Shown here: positions 1-9,469 of the stretch, one piece after another
Numbering within the stretch: the stretch's first letter is position 1
How the letters are laid out: the number at the start of each line of letters is the position of its first letter
Source: Bryobacteraceae bacterium
Lineage (GTDB): Bacteria; Acidobacteriota; Terriglobia; Bryobacterales; Bryobacteraceae
Length of the DNA: 64,000 bases
Assembly: GCA_023384675.1 (NCBI GenBank)
Contig: JAHDVK010000006.1
Span: 62,001-126,000 of the forward strand
Direction: 5' to 3'
Position numbers and translations under genes: made by a program
Notes under the pieces: model-generated
What the model was told of the DNA's origin: nothing
Databases searched by the model: none
The model's input: only the letters and a program-made list of their open reading frames with translations

Positions 1-661
1 CAAGCGACCGCAGGTCCGGAACAAGGATGTCGGGACCGCATGCGGCTAGCTCATCCAATGGTACGACACCCGTACCGACCGCCACGCTTCGCAATCCGTT
101 CGCGCGCGCGGCGGCGATGTCATTCGGATGATCGCCGACGAGAGATACGATCGCGTTGGCGCCGATGAGGCCCTGGCGGCGGGCGTCGCGGATAGCGAGT
201 CTGGCCAGGGCGGCGCGGGTGCGGCCCTGGTCGGCGAAGGCGCCGAGCAGGAAGTGGTGACGAAGCCCGGCCCGGCGCATTTTGGTCCAACCGATCCGGC
301 TCAGATTTCCCGTCACCAGACCGAGCGGTATGCTTCGCGCCGAGAGTCCGCGCAGAAAGCCGGGGACGCCCGGGCAAACCTTCGAGCGCAAATCGGGGCA
401 GCGGCGGACATAGAGCGCTTGTGCTTTCTCGATGATCGTGGGCAGGGCTGCTGCCGAGTCAGCCCGCTTCATGCCTGAAGCTTTCAGCATTCGCATGAGG
501 ATGTCGCCATCGAGCATGCCTGAGACAGGGATGCCGTCGGTGGTTGCGGGACGCCCGATCACGTGGCGGATGGCGTCCTCGAGGGCTTGCCGGTGATGGG
601 GTCCGGCGCGGCGAAGGAGGGTGCCGTCAATGTCAAAGAGGACGAGAGCGTTGGCGGGCAT
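1..661 (-). CDS. HAD-family phosphatase (Gph-like), C-terminus cut by window edge
   Basis: Open from the ATG at 661 to the left edge, 220 codons, no stop, so the C-terminus lies outside the window. The product starts MPANALVLFDIDGTLLRR, the HAD nucleophile motif DxDGT with Asp9 and Asp11. Motif II follows as GLVTGNL, and the Mg-binding motif as VGDHPNDI. A helical cap lies between motifs I and II, as in phosphoglycolate phosphatase and pyrophosphatase PpaX-like enzymes. It probably hydrolyses a small phosphomonoester in the cytosol; the substrate cannot be read from sequence. The next gene upstream on the same strand ends 36 bases away, so the two may be co-transcribed. Confidence 0.85.
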   Translation of the reverse strand, partial: MPANALVLFDIDGTLLRRAGPHHRQALEDAIRHVIGRPATTDGIPVSGMLDGDILMRMLKASGMKRADSAAALPTIIEKAQALYVRRCPDLRSKVCPGVPGFLRGLSARSIPLGLVTGNLSRIGWTKMRRAGLRHHFLLGAFADQGRTRAALARLAIRDARRQGLIGANAIVSLVGDHPNDIAAARANGLRSVAVGTGVVPLDELAACGPDILVPDLRSL

Positions 662-697
662 TAGCTTTTCCTAGTGTGGCATGGCTCCGGGAGAGAG

Positions 698-1528
698 CTA
701 ATCGTACGAGATTTCGGCGATTCTGCCGCGCCAATAGGGCAGCGGGCCGGCAGGAGACCGCCATTCCACCTCGCCGCGCAAGGGAACGAGCAGGCCATGA
801 CGTTCTTCGTATTCCCAGACGCGTCCTGCCCATGGAGTCTCGACGAAGGCTCCGTCCATGTCCCTGCCACGGAGAGCAGTGATCTCACGGACCAACCCGT
901 CTTCACCGAAATGGAAGTCGACGCTGGCGCGGACGGCGCCATCCCGGATCGTTGCCCGGGCGCTTATGTCATCGAGAGCCGACCACTCTACACCCTGTCC
1001 TGGGAGCAGGGCGGTGGGGTACCACGGGGCTTCGGCGAGGTAGCGCATCAACTGGCCCTGGGCCAGTTCGGACGAGCCTTCCGTGCGCGCCAGGCTGAAG
1101 AGACCGAAGACCGCCGCGCGAAGCACACCCCGTCCGGAAACATAACCATCACGCACGTGGACGAGCACGCCTGGCATCATCCGGATGCGGGCGTCCCAGT
1201 CAAAGGCCGGCGGGATGATGGTCACGAATTGGGTGGAAGTGAACGGAGACCACTTGTCCTCCTTTTCGCTCATGCGGAATTCGCCCTCGTGCCGGATGAG
1301 CGCCGTGCGCACGGGCGTCCGGGGGGCGGGCGCGGCGCGTTCGAGATAGCGGCGGACAGGTTCAGGCAATTCGTTTTGAGGACCTGGGCGATCGGATAGG
1401 GAGGCCCGCATTTGCTCGCGAATCGTGTTGGTGGTCCGCTCCCAGTTGGCCCCGGCGATGCGGGTGACTGCCACCAGACCGGCGGCAAGCGCAAGCAGGA
1501 TGAGTCCGGCGATCGTTCGTTTCCGCAA
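698..1528 (-). CDS. DUF6544-like exported or membrane-anchored protein
   Basis: 276 residues. A hydrophobic N-terminal segment (about residues 5-25) after basic MRKR is either a signal peptide or a single anchor. The rest resembles DUF6544/DUF6920 proteins, with the recognisable stretch EAPWYPTALLP near residue 165 and a beta-rich C-terminal half. Family function is unknown to me. It lies just upstream of the HAD phosphatase on the same strand and is divergent from the CobW-type gene, with 95 bases between the starts. Confidence 0.6.
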   Translation of the reverse strand: MRKRTIAGLILLALAAGLVAVTRIAGANWERTTNTIREQMRASLSDRPGPQNELPEPVRRYLERAAPAPRTPVRTALIRHEGEFRMSEKEDKWSPFTSTQFVTIIPPAFDWDARIRMMPGVLVHVRDGYVSGRGVLRAAVFGLFSLARTEGSSELAQGQLMRYLAEAPWYPTALLPGQGVEWSALDDISARATIRDGAVRASVDFHFGEDGLVREITALRGRDMDGAFVETPWAGRVWEYEERHGLLVPLRGEVEWRSPAGPLPYWRGRIAEISYD

Positions 1529-1596
1529 AATAGGCTCCCAGGGGCCAAGCTACCACGGCAGGCAGGAACAGGGTTTGCGGCCGGGGCTGCCGATGC

Positions 1597-1618
1597 TAAT
1601 GATATAATATTCTCATTA
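1597..1618. promoter_or_regulatory. Zur/Fur-like operator overlapping a TATAAT -10 element
   Basis: The core AATGATATAATATTCTCATT is an imperfect palindrome (14 of 20 positions match its reverse complement) and resembles the Zur consensus built on ATGTTATAATATAACAT. A perfect TATAAT at 1603-1608 lies inside it. The box ends 5 bases before the ATG of the CobW-type gene, so a bound repressor would block the promoter directly and the mRNA would have a very short leader or none. COG0523 genes are classic Zur targets. The regulator's identity is inferred. Confidence 0.6.
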
Positions 1619-1623
1619 CAACA

Positions 1624-2844
1624 ATGAAGGACTCCTTGCTGCAACCACTCCCCGTGACAGTTCTCTCCGGCTTCCTTGGCGCCGGTAAGACTAGCTTGTT
1701 GAACCACGTTCTAGAGAATCGTGAGGGCCGCCGGGTGGCGGTCATCGTAAACGATATGAGCGAGGTGAATATCGACTCTCAACTGGTTCGCGGGAGCAAC
1801 GAGCTGCACCGGGTGGAGGAAAAGCTGGTAGAGATGTCGGACGGCTGCATTTGCTGCACCCTCCGCGAGGATTTGTTGAAGGAGGTGGCGCAGCTTGCGC
1901 GGGAGGGGCGATTCGATTACCTGTTGATCGAATCCTCCGGCATCTCAGAGCCGTTACCCGTCGCGATGACCTTTACTTTTGAGGACGAACAAGGGCAGTC
2001 GCTCGACTCACTGGCGCGGCTGGACACCATGGTGACGGTGGTGGACGCGGCGAAGTTCCTTGAGGATTACCTTTCCGCCGACGACTTGCGCGACCGGCAG
2101 ATGGAGCTGAACGAGGAAGACGACCGCACCATCGTGGACTTGTTGAACGATCAGGTTGAGTTCGCGAACGTGATCGTGGTCAACAAGACCGATCAGGTTG
2201 AGGAGGAAGATCTGGAGAGGCTGGAGGCGATCCTGCGGCAGTTGAATCCCACGGCGCGGCAGGTGCGCTCGGCGTTCGGGCGGGTTCCACTGGAGGTCAT
2301 CTTCGACACGCGGCTCTTCGACATGGAAGCGGCACAGCGGTCGCCGGGCTGGGTACGGGAGTTGAATGGGATTCACATGCCGGAAACGGAGGAGTACGGC
2401 ATCTCCAGCTTCGTGTACCGCGCCCGCCGCCCCTTCCACCCATACCGCTTGTGGAAGCTGCTGGACGAGGTGATGGAAGGCGTACTGCGGGCCAAGGGTT
2501 TCCTGTGGATCGCCTCGCGCCCGGACTTGATGGGGATTTTCAGTCAGGCGGGGATCTCCATTACCATCGACCCCGTGGCGCGCTGGTGGGCCGACACCCC
2601 GAGGACCGAATGGCCGGAAGACCCTGAAACGATCAATCACGTCGCCGGCCAGTGGGACCCGGAGGTGGGCGACCGGCGGCAGGAGATCGTGTTCATTGGC
2701 GGCGGAATGGATGAGGCGGCGCTGCGCGCTCACCTCGATGCGTGCTTGCTGAACGGCGAGGAGTTCGCAGCGAGGCCGGCGGTTTGGCGAACGTACGAGG
2801 ACCCTCTGCCGGCACGGCCCGAGATGGAGGATGCGGCGGCGTGA
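1624..2844 (+). CDS. COG0523 (CobW/ZigA/YciC-type) GTPase, putative zinc metallochaperone
   Basis: 406 residues. Walker A GFLGAGKT at 16-23, the family metal-binding motif GCICC at 74-78, and the guanine-specificity motif NKTD near 187. The C-terminal CobW_C-like domain contains [10 protein letters not shown], typical of the YciC/ZigA branch thought to move Zn to client proteins under zinc starvation. No long His-rich stretch is present. A Zur-like box directly precedes the start, which supports zinc rather than cobalt or nitrile hydratase as the context. No clear Shine-Dalgarno sequence is seen, consistent with a leaderless or near-leaderless transcript. The last codon is 6 bases from the convergent beta-helix gene. 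Confidence 0.85.
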   Translation: MKDSLLQPLPVTVLSGFLGAGKTSLLNHVLENREGRRVAVIVNDMSEVNIDSQLVRGSNELHRVEEKLVEMSDGCICCTLREDLLKEVAQLAREGRFDYLLIESSGISEPLPVAMTFTFEDEQGQSLDSLARLDTMVTVVDAAKFLEDYLSADDLRDRQMELNEEDDRTIVDLLNDQVEFANVIVVNKTDQVEEEDLERLEAILRQLNPTARQVRSAFGRVPLEVIFDTRLFDMEAAQRSPGWVRELNGIHMPETEEYGISSFVYRARRPFHPYRLWKLLDEVMEGVLRAKGFLWIASRPDLMGIFSQAGISITIDPVARWWADTPRTEWPEDPETINHVAGQWDPEVGDRRQEIVFIGGGMDEAALRAHLDACLLNGEEFAARPAVWRTYEDPLPARPEMEDAAA

Positions 2845-2850
2845 TGGCGG

Positions 2851-4797
2851 TTAGCGATAGAACGGCCGCCAATTGAGCCAGCGGGGCCCGTAGTGGGGGA
2901 GGGGCTGGGCGTGTTCCAGGGCGCCGAGGTCGGGCGCGGCGCCTGTGAAGTCGTCATTGATGGTTGGCAGGCGGACACCGGCATCGATGGCCTTGCCGCC
3001 CGCCTTAAGCCGGAAGTCGAGATCCATCGCGTGGTACACGGCGTGGCGTCCAGCCGGCGACGGGCTCGGCGGTGCCATTCGCTCGAAGATGCCGAAATCG
3101 ACCTCAATGCCGCTCTGTTCCTGCCCCGTGGCGGCCCGCAGCTCGGCGAGGGACACGAAGCTCTTCCAGTCCTCCGGTTTGTTGGCATAGAGCGATTGTC
3201 CCGGGCGCGCGGGGGCGAGCCAGTTGTACTGGGCCGAGACCCCTTTGTTGGGGCGGAAACCGTTGTAGTCGGAGCTATAGACGGCCGTGGCGTTTGCCCA
3301 GGTCATGATGCCGCGGTTGGGAGTGTCGCGGCCCAGAAACAAGTTGTTCCGCCAGTGGGCATTGCCATTCGGGCTGCGGACCGACTGCTCGCCGATGAGC
3401 GTGTTGTGGTACATGAGCAGTCCGGCGGGGCGGGCATCGAGTTTGAAGGCCACTCCCGATTGGACGTGGTAAAGGAGGTTCCGGAAGAAGTAAACGGGGC
3501 CGCCGAAGATGGGCTGCGAGCTATAGCCGCCGTGGAATGCGTTGACGCCCCGATTGCGGTAAACGCGGATGTTGCGCACGCCGCCGTCGGCCTCGATGAA
3601 GTCGTCGTTAAACATGTGCAGGTCGTTATTGTAGATGTCGATCGCGGCGGGCTGCCGGTCCAAATCGGTCTCGGGAGTGCCGTAGGTGGAGATGGCGATG
3701 CCGTCATGGAAGAAGGCCACGGCGTTGTGGGCGATGACGTGCCCAGGTCCGTAGACCTTGATGGCGTAATAGCTCTTTAACAAGTGCGACGGGTAGGGGC
3801 CGATGTTGCCCCAGCGGGGGCCGGTCCAGCCAATCAACCGGTAACGGTCTTCTCGGCCCAGGAACAGGTTATCGGCGATGTAGAACTCTCGGGAGCCAGC
3901 ATACTCGGTCCAAATGCCGAAGCCCACGTCTTCGAAGCGGCAATTCCGGACAGTCAGGTGGGTGGCCCCGGTCAGTTCCTTTTTCCCGGCCAGAATGGCG
4001 ACGTCGGTGTTGCGAAACGTGAGGCCGTCGAAGATGTGGTGGGCGGTCCCCATCACGTCGAAGAGGATGTGGTTGCCCGCGCCGTCGAAGATGGCCTCCC
4101 CGTCGCCTGCGGATTTGATGGTGATGGGCATATCCACTGTGCCCTTGAGGGTGAGGTTGAAAGTGCCATCGAAGGGGGCCGCGAGAGGATCGACGTAGTT
4201 CAACCGTTCGGGGCGGTAGAGGCCCGCGTGGACAAGAATCGTATCGCCCGGCCGCGCCCTTGTTTCCCAGACGACGCTCCAATCGCCGAGCCCGGCGCCG
4301 TAGTAAGCTTCCAGGACTCCTGTGAAAGCAGGCTCTTCGCGCGGCCCCTGATGGTCGGGAGGGTAGACGTGGAGGATGCGGCCGCCCGGATAGGGTTGAG
4401 GCTCCGTGCGGGTGCGGAGGGTGAGAGTGTGGCGGGTTTCGCCCGAGGCGCCATCGGGATCGGAGAGCGTGAGCCGCACTTCGTATTCGGCGCCGGGGGT
4501 GAGATTTAGAATTGAACCGGCGAAGCCGTGCGGGACGATGTACTTCAATCCCTCGCGATCGCGGCCCACCTGTTCGCCGCCGATCCGGAGCAGCGGGAGC
4601 GCCTGCCGCCAGGCGGCGGCGCCAGCCTGCCGGAATTCGACATCGACGCGTGCGTCGCGGTTGTCGTCGCCGGTAATGGGCCACCAGAAGCCCAGATTTT
4701 CCAATGTTGGAGGATCGATGTGCAGACGGCCCGCGGCGACGGAGTCCTGGGCGTGGGAAAGGGCCGCCAGCAGGCAGATGAAAAACAAGGTGCGCAT
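2851..4797 (-). CDS. Secreted right-handed parallel beta-helix protein
   Basis: 648 residues from the ATG at 4797; an in-frame GTG at 4809 would add four residues. N-terminal signal peptide (MRTLFFICLLAALSHAQ). A fibronectin/Ig-like region (about 25-130) precedes a long stretch of short repeats with many Asn, Asp and Gly residues (NTDVAILAG, NCRFEDVGFGIW, NLFLGRED, NAVAFFHDGIAIS, NNDLHMFND), the pattern of pectate-lyase-like beta-helix coils. Such proteins often bind or cleave polysaccharides outside the cell. I see no conserved lyase active site, so the substrate is open. It ends 6 bases from the convergent CobW-type gene. Confidence 0.75.
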   Translation of the reverse strand: MRTLFFICLLAALSHAQDSVAAGRLHIDPPTLENLGFWWPITGDDNRDARVDVEFRQAGAAAWRQALPLLRIGGEQVGRDREGLKYIVPHGFAGSILNLTPGAEYEVRLTLSDPDGASGETRHTLTLRTRTEPQPYPGGRILHVYPPDHQGPREEPAFTGVLEAYYGAGLGDWSVVWETRARPGDTILVHAGLYRPERLNYVDPLAAPFDGTFNLTLKGTVDMPITIKSAGDGEAIFDGAGNHILFDVMGTAHHIFDGLTFRNTDVAILAGKKELTGATHLTVRNCRFEDVGFGIWTEYAGSREFYIADNLFLGREDRYRLIGWTGPRWGNIGPYPSHLLKSYYAIKVYGPGHVIAHNAVAFFHDGIAISTYGTPETDLDRQPAAIDIYNNDLHMFNDDFIEADGGVRNIRVYRNRGVNAFHGGYSSQPIFGGPVYFFRNLLYHVQSGVAFKLDARPAGLLMYHNTLIGEQSVRSPNGNAHWRNNLFLGRDTPNRGIMTWANATAVYSSDYNGFRPNKGVSAQYNWLAPARPGQSLYANKPEDWKSFVSLAELRAATGQEQSGIEVDFGIFERMAPPSPSPAGRHAVYHAMDLDFRLKAGGKAIDAGVRLPTINDDFTGAAPDLGALEHAQPLPHYGPRWLNWRPFYR

Positions 4798-4951
4798 GGG
4801 TTTGCGCACAGCTTATAACAGTCGCCCAAAGATGGATACCGGCATTCGGGCCTCCGTCGATCCCTGTGCCGGCTCTAATCTGGCCCCGTCGAGGGCCGGG
4901 AAGTTGCACAATGGAAGGTTCCCGGACATATCCAGCAGGAGGTGGAATGAG

Positions 4952-6964
4952 ATGAAACGAATGCTATTGACAATTGTTTTCCTGGCGCTGCCGCTGACTG
5001 CGCAAGGGCCGAAGGGGCTGGGTCCGGAGACGATTTTCGAGATGGAAACCGTGGGCAGCCCGGCGATTTCGCCGGATGGATCCCAAGTCGTTTTCACGCG
5101 CGGCTGGGTGGACAAGATGAAGGATCAGGGCCGGTCGAATCTATGGATCATCGACCGGAACGGCGATCGGCTGCGCGAGTTGACGCCGGGCAACTGGCGG
5201 GATTCGTCTCCGGTGTGGTCGCCGGACGGCAAGCGGCTCGCATTTCTCTCCGACCGCGATGGCTCAACACAGATCCACGTCATGTGGGCGGACACGCGGG
5301 AGGTGGCGCAGTTGACGCGGCTGGAGCGGTCGCCCTCGAACATCAAGTGGTCGCCGGATGGAAGGCAAATCGGCTTCACCATGCGGCTGATGGACAAGGA
5401 GCCAGCGATCTCAATCAAGCTTCCCGAGCGGCCCGAAGGAGCGCAGTGGGCGAAGCCGGCGGTCGTTGTCGACCGGTTGAGCTGGGCGAGCGACGGTGTG
5501 GGGCCGGTGCCCAAGGGCTACATGCATGTGTTCGTGGTGGACGCGGTGACCGGTGGAACCCCGCGACAGGTGACTTCTGGCAAGTACAATCATGGGTCCT
5601 TCGACTGGAGCGCCGACGGTAAATCGCTCTACGTATCCGGAATCCGCAAACCAGATGCCGAATACCTGCGCAACGACAGCGAGATCTACTTGTTCCCGGT
5701 GGAGGGCGGCGAGCCGAGGACGTTGACACAGCGCCGGGGGCCGGACGCGAACCCGATGGTATCCCCGAACGGCAAGCTGGTGGCCTACGCAGGCTACGAC
5801 GACCAGATGTTCACGTTCCACCTGCAAAGTCTCTATTTGATGGAAGCCAGCGGAGCGGACCAGAAGCTGCTGGCGGGAGGGTTCCCGAGTTCGCCGTCGC
5901 AGATCGAATGGGCGCCGGATTCATCGGGCCTGTATTACGTCATGCAGGAGCGCGGCGAGGCCCAGTTGTACTTCCTGCCCTTGAGTGGCGGGCCGAAGCG
6001 AGTGACCTCAGGGCCGCACCTGCTCACATCAGTCTCGCTTTCGCAGAAGGGCAACGCAGCGGCAGTGCGGACTTCGTTCCACGAGCCGGGCGTGCTAGTG
6101 ACGTTCGATCTCAAATCGCCGGACCAGATGAAGACGCTGGTGGACGTGAACAGCGACGTGTTGCAGGGGCGCGCGCTGGGCGAAGTCGAGGAGCTTTGGT
6201 TCTCGGCGCCCGACGGAGTGAAGTCTCAAGGCTGGCTGATCAAGCCGGTAGGCTTCGAGGCCGGCAAGAAATATCCGATGGTGCTTTATATCCACGGCGG
6301 GCCTTGGTCGATGTACAACGTGGGGTTTAACTGGGCATGGCAGAATTTCGCGGCGAACGGCTACGCGGTGCTCTACACGAACCCGCGCGGCTCCACCGGC
6401 TACGGGCAGGAGTTCGTCAATGGGATTCAGTATAGCTACCCGGGCAAAGATTACGACGACCTGATGGCGGGCGTGGATGAGGCGCTGAAGAAGGGCTGGA
6501 TAGACGAAAAGAATCTGTTTGTGTGCGGCGGTTCAGGCGGCGGCGTGCTGACGGCATGGATCGTGGGGCATACGGACCGCTTCCGCGCGGCGGTGTCGAT
6601 GCGGCCGGTGATCAACTGGCATAGCTTTGTCGGGACCACCGATGGCGTGAACTGGTACGACCAATTCCGGAAGAAGCCATGGGAAGACCCGATGGAGTAT
6701 GCGCTGCGCTCGCCGCTGCACTATGTGGGCAACGTGAAGACGCCGACGATGGTGATGACCGGTGAAGCGGATTTGCGCACACCGATGACGCAGAGCGAGG
6801 AGTATTACCGGGCGCTCAAGCTCCGCAAGGTGGACACGGTGCTGGTGCGCATGCCCGATGAATTTCACGGCTGGCGGCGGCCGACCCATCAACTGGCGCA
6901 GCAGCTGTATTTGTTGGCCTGGTTCGAGAAGTACCGCACGGGCAAACCGGAGAAAGGCGAGTGA
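4952..6964 (+). CDS. Secreted S9-family peptidase (prolyl oligopeptidase / acylaminoacyl peptidase type)
   Basis: 670 residues. The start is set by AGGAGGTGG ending 6 bases before the ATG; the longer upstream reading frame lacks such a site. A signal peptide ends around LPLTAQG. Residues about 30-390 form a PD40-type beta-propeller (repeats of SPDG and SADG). The alpha/beta-hydrolase domain follows with nucleophile Ser528 in GGSGGG, Asp607 in GEADLRTP and His639 in EFHGWRR. It is expected to cleave peptides in the periplasm. It is first in a run with an M50 protease (4-base overlap) and an S15-type hydrolase. Confidence 0.9.
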   Translation: MKRMLLTIVFLALPLTAQGPKGLGPETIFEMETVGSPAISPDGSQVVFTRGWVDKMKDQGRSNLWIIDRNGDRLRELTPGNWRDSSPVWSPDGKRLAFLSDRDGSTQIHVMWADTREVAQLTRLERSPSNIKWSPDGRQIGFTMRLMDKEPAISIKLPERPEGAQWAKPAVVVDRLSWASDGVGPVPKGYMHVFVVDAVTGGTPRQVTSGKYNHGSFDWSADGKSLYVSGIRKPDAEYLRNDSEIYLFPVEGGEPRTLTQRRGPDANPMVSPNGKLVAYAGYDDQMFTFHLQSLYLMEASGADQKLLAGGFPSSPSQIEWAPDSSGLYYVMQERGEAQLYFLPLSGGPKRVTSGPHLLTSVSLSQKGNAAAVRTSFHEPGVLVTFDLKSPDQMKTLVDVNSDVLQGRALGEVEELWFSAPDGVKSQGWLIKPVGFEAGKKYPMVLYIHGGPWSMYNVGFNWAWQNFAANGYAVLYTNPRGSTGYGQEFVNGIQYSYPGKDYDDLMAGVDEALKKGWIDEKNLFVCGGSGGGVLTAWIVGHTDRFRAAVSMRPVINWHSFVGTTDGVNWYDQFRKKPWEDPMEYALRSPLHYVGNVKTPTMVMTGEADLRTPMTQSEEYYRALKLRKVDTVLVRMPDEFHGWRRPTHQLAQQLYLLAWFEKYRTGKPEKGE

Positions 6965-7572
6965 GCACGGTCCAGGTTGCCGACGCGCTGCTGACGGTGA
7001 TGATCTTCTGGGCCCTGACCACGCCACATGAGTTCGCGCATGCGTGGGTCGCGGAGAAACTGGGCGACGACACGCCGCGGCAAGAAGGACGGGTTACGCT
7101 GAATCCACTGGCGCACGTGGACTGGGTCGGCACGGTGATCCTTCCGCTGGCTACGTCGCTTCTCGCCGGTGCATTCCTGGGTTGGGGCCGGGCGGTGAAC
7201 ACGAATCCCTACAAGCTGCGGTTCGGCTACAACGGATTGGCGCTCGTGGCGCTCGCTGGTCCAGCGAGTAACGTGGTGTTCGCGCTGCTCATCGCGGCGG
7301 CCGGTTCGGTCTTCACGGATGCCCTTCAGCCGCTGTTCCGCGCGGCGTACTTAAGCTTGTATCTGGCGATCTTCAATATGCTGCCGGTGCCGCCGCTGGA
7401 CGGGTCGAAGTTGCTGCTGGCGCTGCGCCTGCCCGCCGCGGTGTACACGACACTGGCGCAATATGGTTTTATCCTGCTTCTGGTGGTTGCGTACTCGACA
7501 GGCCTGTTGCGGGGCATGTCGGCGCTGGCGCAGCAGTGGGCGGTATCGATGTTTCTCTGGTTCCGGGGGTAG
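6961..7572 (+). CDS. M50-family (site-2 type) membrane metalloprotease
   Basis: 203 residues, starting at a GTG that overlaps the stop of the S9 gene by 4 bases (GTGA). The zinc motif HEFAH is at 23-27, in the first membrane segment. Several more hydrophobic segments follow, and the third zinc ligand region appears as PPLDGSK. The short length with no PDZ domain fits the compact Rip/SpoIVFB-like group often annotated 'site-2 protease family protein'. Its substrate is unknown. The translational coupling to a secreted peptidase suggests joint expression, not a proven joint pathway. Confidence 0.85.
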   Translation: MSTVQVADALLTVMIFWALTTPHEFAHAWVAEKLGDDTPRQEGRVTLNPLAHVDWVGTVILPLATSLLAGAFLGWGRAVNTNPYKLRFGYNGLALVALAGPASNVVFALLIAAAGSVFTDALQPLFRAAYLSLYLAIFNMLPVPPLDGSKLLLALRLPAAVYTTLAQYGFILLLVVAYSTGLLRGMSALAQQWAVSMFLWFRG

Positions 7573-7579
7573 ATGAACG

Positions 7580-9469
7580 ATGATGCGGCGTTTGATGCTG
7601 TTGATCCTTTGCGGCGGACTGCTGTGCGCGCAGGATAGAGGAGAGGAGAAAAAGCGGGAAGCGGAGCGGCTGGCGTACATCCGCGCGCACTACACCAAGA
7701 GTGAACACCAGATCCCGATGCGGGATGGAGTGCGGCTGTATACGGCGGTCTATGCGCCGAAGGATCTTTCGCAGAAGTACCCGATTCTGCTCAACCGGAC
7801 GCCCTATTCGCTGCGCCCATACGGGGTAAATAACTACCGTTCGTCGCTGGGGCATGGCGAAGCGTATATGCGCGAGGGCTTCATCTTCGTGTATCAGGAC
7901 GTACGGGGGCGGAACCGGAGCGAAGGGGAGTTCGTGCATGTGCGTCCGGTGATCCCGCCGGAGAAGCGCGGGCAGAAGGATATCGACGAGTCCACGGATA
8001 CGTACGATACCATTGATTGGCTGCTCAAGAACATCCCGAACAACAATGGCCGGGTGGGGATGTTCGGGATCAGCTACCCGGGCTTCTATGCGGCGATGGG
8101 TGCGGTTGCGGCGCATCCGGCGTTGAAAGCTACTTCCCCGCAAGCCCCGGTGACGGAGTGGTTCATCGGCGACGATTTCCGGCATAATGGCGCATTATTT
8201 CTGACCCACGCATTCAACTTTCTTACGACTTTCGGGCGAGGTGCGCCGCCGGAGGGCATCACGTCCTGGCCCCGCTTTGAGTATGGTACACCCGACGGCT
8301 ACGATTTTCATCTACGCACCGGCGCTTTGCAGAACTACGATGAGAAATATCTTCGCGGAGAAATCGCGTTTTGGAAAGAATTGCTGGAGAACGACACCTA
8401 CTCGGAATTCTGGAAGTCGCGTGATCCGCGGCCCCACTTGAAGGGGATCACTCCGGCGATGCTTACCGTTGGCGGTTGGTTCGACGCGGAGGATGTGTTT
8501 GGCCCGCTTCGGGTGTATGAGGCCGCGGAAAGGCAGAGCCCCAAGTCCGCGAACCTGCTCGTGATGGGCCCCTGGCACCATGGCGCCTGGTCGAGGCCCG
8601 GTTACGACCGGCTGGGTGACGTGCGTTTCCATCAGGATACATCGAAATTCTATTTGGATAAGATCGAGTTTCCGTTTTTCATGCATCATTTGAAGGAAAA
8701 GGGCGAAGGAGTGACGCTGCCAGAGGCCTATATGTACGAGACTGGGCGCAATGAGTGGCACGCTTTTCCAGTTTGGCCCCCCAAAGATGCGAAAGAAAAA
8801 ACATTCTTTCTTTCTGAAAATGGCCGGCTGGCCGGAGAGAAACCGGCGGCGGCCGCTGCGGCTTTCGATGAATACATCAGCGATCCGGCGAAGCCGGTTC
8901 CCTTCGTCGGCTACATCACGGACCGCATGACCATTGACTACATGGTGGCTGATCAGCGCTTTGCCGGGCGGCGTCCTGACGTGCTGGTGTACGAAACGGA
9001 GCCTTTGGAGAATGACTTGCGGATAGCCGGTCCGCTCAAGGTAAAACTGCACGTGAGTATCACGGGAACAGACGCGGATTTCGTGGTGAAGGTGATCGAC
9101 GTGTACCCGAACGACTACCCGGACAACACGCCGAACCCAGCAAACGTTCGCATGGGCGGCTATCAGCAACTGCTGCGGGGTGAGCCTTTCCGTGGGAAGT
9201 TCAGAAGAAGCCTGGAGAAACCGGAGCCATTCAAGCCGGGAGAGATGGACGTGGTCGAGTTCGAAATGCCTGACATCTTCCACACGTTCCGCCGAGGCCA
9301 CCGGTTGATGGTGCAAGTCCAGAGCACCTGGTATCCGCTGGTGGACCGCAATCCCCAGAAGTTCATGCCGATCCAGGAGGCGAAGGCGGCCGACTTTGTG
9401 AAGGCGACCCATCGCGTGCACCGGTCGGCGGCGGCGCCGTCGGCTTTGACGGTCTTGACGCTCGATTAA
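7580..9469 (+). CDS. Secreted CocE/NonD-family hydrolase (S15 peptidase-like)
   Basis: 629 residues with a signal peptide (MMRRLMLLILCGGLLCAQ). The X-Pro dipeptidyl-peptidase fold is shown by HQIPMRDGVRLYTAVYAP near the start, the nucleophile Ser165 in GISYPG, and a C-terminal jelly-roll region with HRLMVQVQSTWYPL. Members hydrolyse dipeptides, acyl esters or beta-lactam side chains; the substrate here is not decidable. It follows the M50 gene by 7 bases. Its last 4 bases overlap the convergent prepilin peptidase gene. Confidence 0.85.
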   Translation: MMRRLMLLILCGGLLCAQDRGEEKKREAERLAYIRAHYTKSEHQIPMRDGVRLYTAVYAPKDLSQKYPILLNRTPYSLRPYGVNNYRSSLGHGEAYMREGFIFVYQDVRGRNRSEGEFVHVRPVIPPEKRGQKDIDESTDTYDTIDWLLKNIPNNNGRVGMFGISYPGFYAAMGAVAAHPALKATSPQAPVTEWFIGDDFRHNGALFLTHAFNFLTTFGRGAPPEGITSWPRFEYGTPDGYDFHLRTGALQNYDEKYLRGEIAFWKELLENDTYSEFWKSRDPRPHLKGITPAMLTVGGWFDAEDVFGPLRVYEAAERQSPKSANLLVMGPWHHGAWSRPGYDRLGDVRFHQDTSKFYLDKIEFPFFMHHLKEKGEGVTLPEAYMYETGRNEWHAFPVWPPKDAKEKTFFLSENGRLAGEKPAAAAAAFDEYISDPAKPVPFVGYITDRMTIDYMVADQRFAGRRPDVLVYETEPLENDLRIAGPLKVKLHVSITGTDADFVVKVIDVYPNDYPDNTPNPANVRMGGYQQLLRGEPFRGKFRRSLEKPEPFKPGEMDVVEFEMPDIFHTFRRGHRLMVQVQSTWYPLVDRNPQKFMPIQEAKAADFVKATHRVHRSAAAPSALTVLTLD

